From positions 1 through 6,448 of the forward strand of contig JACQIE010000063.1 in the NCBI GenBank assembly GCA_016198645.1: 6,448 nt of DNA, given 5' to 3'. The position numbers were made by a program, and so were the translations under genes. Under the pieces are notes generated by a model, which was given only the letters and a program-made list of their open reading frames with translations, was not told the DNA's origin and did not search any database. Positions 5,266-6,448 of this stretch are shown here, one piece after another; the first letter of the stretch is position 1; every line of letters begins with the position of its first letter. Source of the stretch: Candidatus Aenigmatarchaeota archaeon (lineage in GTDB: Archaea > Aenigmatarchaeota > Aenigmatarchaeia > GW2011-AR5).

Positions 5266-5534
5266 ATTTCCTGCAACGCGCGTTTCAATATTTCTGAAGC
5301 GATGTATTCGCTTCTTTCCAAGAGTGCAAGGTTCCTGCATTCCTGCCCGGCAATCCCGGCATATTCTCTTGTGTATTCCTTTAAAGTTTGAACAGCCTGA
5401 TAGCACGGGTGCGCCCTGTAAATTTCTTCTTCTCTCACCCATCCGCTGCTATCGGAAATAAGGGCAGATGAAGCAATAAGCAGCGGCAATACTGCTCTGT
5501 GTATTCTGCTGGATTTATAGACCGGAGCATTCAT
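5259..5534 (-). CDS. small exported protein (91 aa), function unknown
   Basis: The product starts MNAPVYKSSRIHRAV and has a positively charged N-region followed by a hydrophobic core LPLLIASSALI (16-26), a signal peptide or signal anchor. The rest is polar and helical: EEEIYRAHPCYQAVQTL, YTREYAGIAGQECRNLALL, then EILKRALQEMR. Two cysteines (Cys44, Cys66) could form a disulfide across a helical hairpin. No family is recognised. The frame is open to an ATG at 5570 that overlaps the end of the upstream gene. I prefer 5534 because GGAGGG (5548-5543) stands 8 nt upstream and the signal peptide then has normal length. It is the second gene of the surface-protein operon, 5 nt before the cupredoxin. 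Confidence 0.72.
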   Translation of the reverse strand: MNAPVYKSSRIHRAVLPLLIASSALISDSSGWVREEEIYRAHPCYQAVQTLKEYTREYAGIAGQECRNLALLERSEYIASEILKRALQEMR

Positions 5535-5562
5535 TATTGTTTCCCTCCACGCTGCGTGCGCT

Positions 5563-6066
5563 TCAGTCATCCGACTCGACTATCGCGCCGCTTATTTCTC
5601 CCATCAGATGCTGATTTTCCGGTAGTTCGAACGAGAACATTCCCGCTCCGCCCACGCCTGTCAGCTTTATTTTTATCGGTGCAGTGCCTACAGGCCCGGA
5701 GCCAGTTATCATGCCGTTAATCATGAGGTTGTCACCTTCAGTTGCCACGGCAGTCGCTGCAAAATCCTTGTACGAATGCGCGTGCGATGCATTTCCTCCT
5801 TCCATTACCATCGTGTGCGCCATGTCGAATTTTATGCTGCCCGGCTCTGCGCTTGCGCACGGTCCGCCGCATTTCAGCGTCCACGTTCCCGATACTATCC
5901 AGTCTGCTGGTGTTGCCCAGTCGAACACGGTTCCGGACGCTTCACGCATGGACGCAGCCGTTGCCTGCCCGAACTCTTCACTAACCGAAACGCCGCCTGA
6001 AGACGTAACTATCATGCCAGCGACTATTGCCGCGACTGCAATTATCCATACTGCATTTGCCTTCAT
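5563..6066 (-). CDS. membrane-anchored extracellular protein, first gene of the operon (167 aa)
   Basis: The N-terminus MKANAVWIIAVAAIVAGMIV is a signal anchor (about 5-20) with no clear cleavage motif. The extracytoplasmic part (about 45-163) is beta-rich: WIVSGTWTLKCGGPC (57-70), FDMAHTMVMEGGNASHAHSYKDF (80-102), a Gly/Ile-rich segment with INGMITGSG and IKIKLTG, and a final ENQHLMGEISGAIVE. Histidines 84, 95, 97 and 153 and the CGGPC pair (66 and 70) could form a metal or redox site. Similar W-x-G-x-W / H-x-H domains occur in surface proteins of ammonia-oxidising archaea, as I recall, but I assign no function. GAGCGAGGGG (6080-6071) precedes the ATG by 4 nt. Location next to a cupredoxin suggests a shared role at the cell surface. 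Confidence 0.8.
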   Translation of the reverse strand: MKANAVWIIAVAAIVAGMIVTSSGGVSVSEEFGQATAASMREASGTVFDWATPADWIVSGTWTLKCGGPCASAEPGSIKFDMAHTMVMEGGNASHAHSYKDFAATAVATEGDNLMINGMITGSGPVGTAPIKIKLTGVGGAGMFSFELPENQHLMGEISGAIVESDD

Positions 6067-6100
6067 AATACCCCTCGCTCATTCCAATCGCAAATCGTAT

Positions 6101-6118
6101 CCCATATTATTTTTACTA
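6101..6118 (-). promoter_or_regulatory. proximal promoter of the surface-protein operon
   Basis: TAAAAATA at 6115-6108 on - lies 42-49 nt before the ATG at 6066. Transcription about 25 nt downstream would give a short leader of roughly 20 nt containing the ribosome site GAGCGAGGGG (6080-6071). The motif continues as ATATGGGATACG, shared with the distal copy. Confidence 0.5.
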
Positions 6119-6141
6119 CCCCTCGCTCACTTAAGCTGAAT

Positions 6142-6158
6142 GACGCACTTTGTGCGTC
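6142..6158. repeat. 7-bp hairpin in the distal leader
   Basis: GACGCAC (6142-6148) and GTGCGTC (6152-6158) form a perfect stem around a TTT loop. On the - strand it would be the first structure of a transcript from the distal promoter. As DNA it could be a dyad operator for a regulator of the operon. It is absent from the proximal copy of the duplication. Confidence 0.6.
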
Positions 6159-6181
6159 TAACAGCATCCAAGTGCGTATCC

Positions 6182-6195
6182 CATATTATTTATAT
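6182..6195 (-). promoter_or_regulatory. distal promoter copy of the surface-protein operon
   Basis: TATAAATA at 6194-6187 on - is the better TATA match of the two copies. It would start transcription near 6165, placing the 7-bp hairpin 6142-6158 at the extreme 5' end of a leader of about 100 nt. Confidence 0.45.
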
Positions 6196-6350
6196 GCTTT
6201 CTACACCTCGCATCTAACGCCTCTAATTTATTATGGCATGCGCGGAACGTATCGATTATATCCGGAATTTCGGGCGAATACCGAAAAGCGGGCAGATTTT
6301 TATCTATAGTCGCAAAGAGCGGCGAAATGATTATTACATTGCGAAGATTT

Positions 6351-6448
6351 TCATCTTTTCACGATTCTGGCTATCCCCTTTCTGTTCGTGGCAGCCAGAC
6401 CCGCTACTATCAACACTGCCGCTATTCCCGCCCATGCAGGGCTTGTGA
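6351..6448 (-). CDS. 3' end of a membrane-anchored surface protein (partial)
   Basis: Only about the last 31 codons are in the window (in frame from 6446). They encode TSPAW, a hydrophobic helix AGIAAVLIVAGLAA and a basic tail TNRKGIARIVKR, then TGA at 6353-6351. A single C-terminal helix followed by positive charges is the usual membrane anchor of archaeal secreted surface proteins, with the basic tail in the cytoplasm. The rest of the protein lies beyond the right edge. It points the same way as the operon but is separated from it by 284 bp that include promoters. Confidence 0.65.
   Translation of the reverse strand, partial: TSPAWAGIAAVLIVAGLAATNRKGIARIVKR

Larger units (their letters stand above)
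6069..6191. repeat. imperfect tandem duplication of the promoter/leader region
   Basis: Two blocks are each present twice in the same order and orientation. TACCCCTCGCTCA occurs at 6069-6081 and 6117-6129 (13/13). CGTATCCCATATTATTT occurs at 6096-6112 and 6175-6191 (17/17, with the match continuing past one mismatch). The blocks are 14 nt apart in the gene-proximal copy and 45 nt apart in the distal copy, which carries an extra hairpin. Each copy has a TATA box and a GAGCGAGGGG ribosome-site-like block on the - strand. Confidence 0.85.

Noticed and set aside
6081..6107. Eight-codon leader peptide on - (MGYDLRLE) ahead of the operon
   Set aside because: Its ATG lies inside the proximal TATA region and the nearest GAGGGG is 13 nt away, too far for a normal ribosome site. 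It has no attenuator-like codon run.
5684..6139. + strand frame of 151 aa opposite the first operon gene
   Set aside because: It is a shadow of the 167-aa anchored protein and reads through the operon promoters.
6233..6448. + strand frame of 71 aa at the right edge
   Set aside because: Its second half is antisense to a clean C-terminal membrane anchor on -, its composition is not protein-like, and no ribosome site is present.
1..6448. CRISPR array, insertion-sequence transposase, rRNA
   Set aside because: No regularly spaced repeats, transposase motifs or rRNA-like sequence were seen; the only mobile-type enzyme is the LAGLIDADG endonuclease.

Overview
The window looks archaeal. Evidence seen directly: two tRNA genes without an encoded CCA, one of which (tRNA-Gly) is interrupted by two short introns with bulge-helix-bulge geometry; TATA boxes placed so that several mRNAs would be leaderless; purine-rich GAGGTGAT-type ribosome sites inside an operon; and cell-surface proteins with CWB2-like, cupredoxin-like and C-terminal membrane-anchor features. 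Small compact genes, mid-range base composition and a tRNA intron outside the anticodon loop suggest a DPANN lineage such as Micrarchaeota or Diapherotrites. That placement is inference, not proof.

Layout, left to right. A tRNA-Pro(GGG) on + (1-73) is followed by an A/T-rich hairpin. Convergent to it on - are a 50-aa membrane protein (189-341) and a 368-aa protein with an N-terminal PIN-like nuclease domain (370-1476). A 42-aa zinc-ribbon mini-protein on + (1524-1652) shares a divergent AT-rich promoter with the PIN gene and stops 3 bp short of the 3' end of tRNA-Gly(CCC), which lies on - (1656-1754). Directly upstream of that tRNA on - is an AT-rich LAGLIDADG homing endonuclease (start 2736). 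Its reading frame has no stop before the tRNA and runs through the whole tRNA gene, ending at 1582.

From 6066 down to 2854 there is a four-gene - strand operon of exported proteins: a 167-aa anchored His-rich protein, a 91-aa secreted Cys-containing protein, a 126-aa cupredoxin lipoprotein and a 664-aa surface protein (CWB2-like region, helical region, C-terminal domain resembling DUF4399). Spacings are 28, 5 and 24 nt, and each gene has its own ribosome-binding site. The operon is preceded by an imperfectly duplicated promoter/leader with a 7-bp hairpin in the distal copy. The first codons of the 664-aa gene contain a 91-bp element with perfect 13-bp terminal inverted repeats enclosing two further hairpins. 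At the right edge is the 3' end of another - strand surface protein (membrane anchor only). The gene-free stretch 6067-6350 (284 bp) holds the duplicated promoter region; I see no gene in 6196-6350.

The most unusual features are the two-intron tRNA-Gly, the endonuclease ORF fused through that tRNA, and the three-way-junction-like inverted-repeat element at the start of the surface-protein gene.
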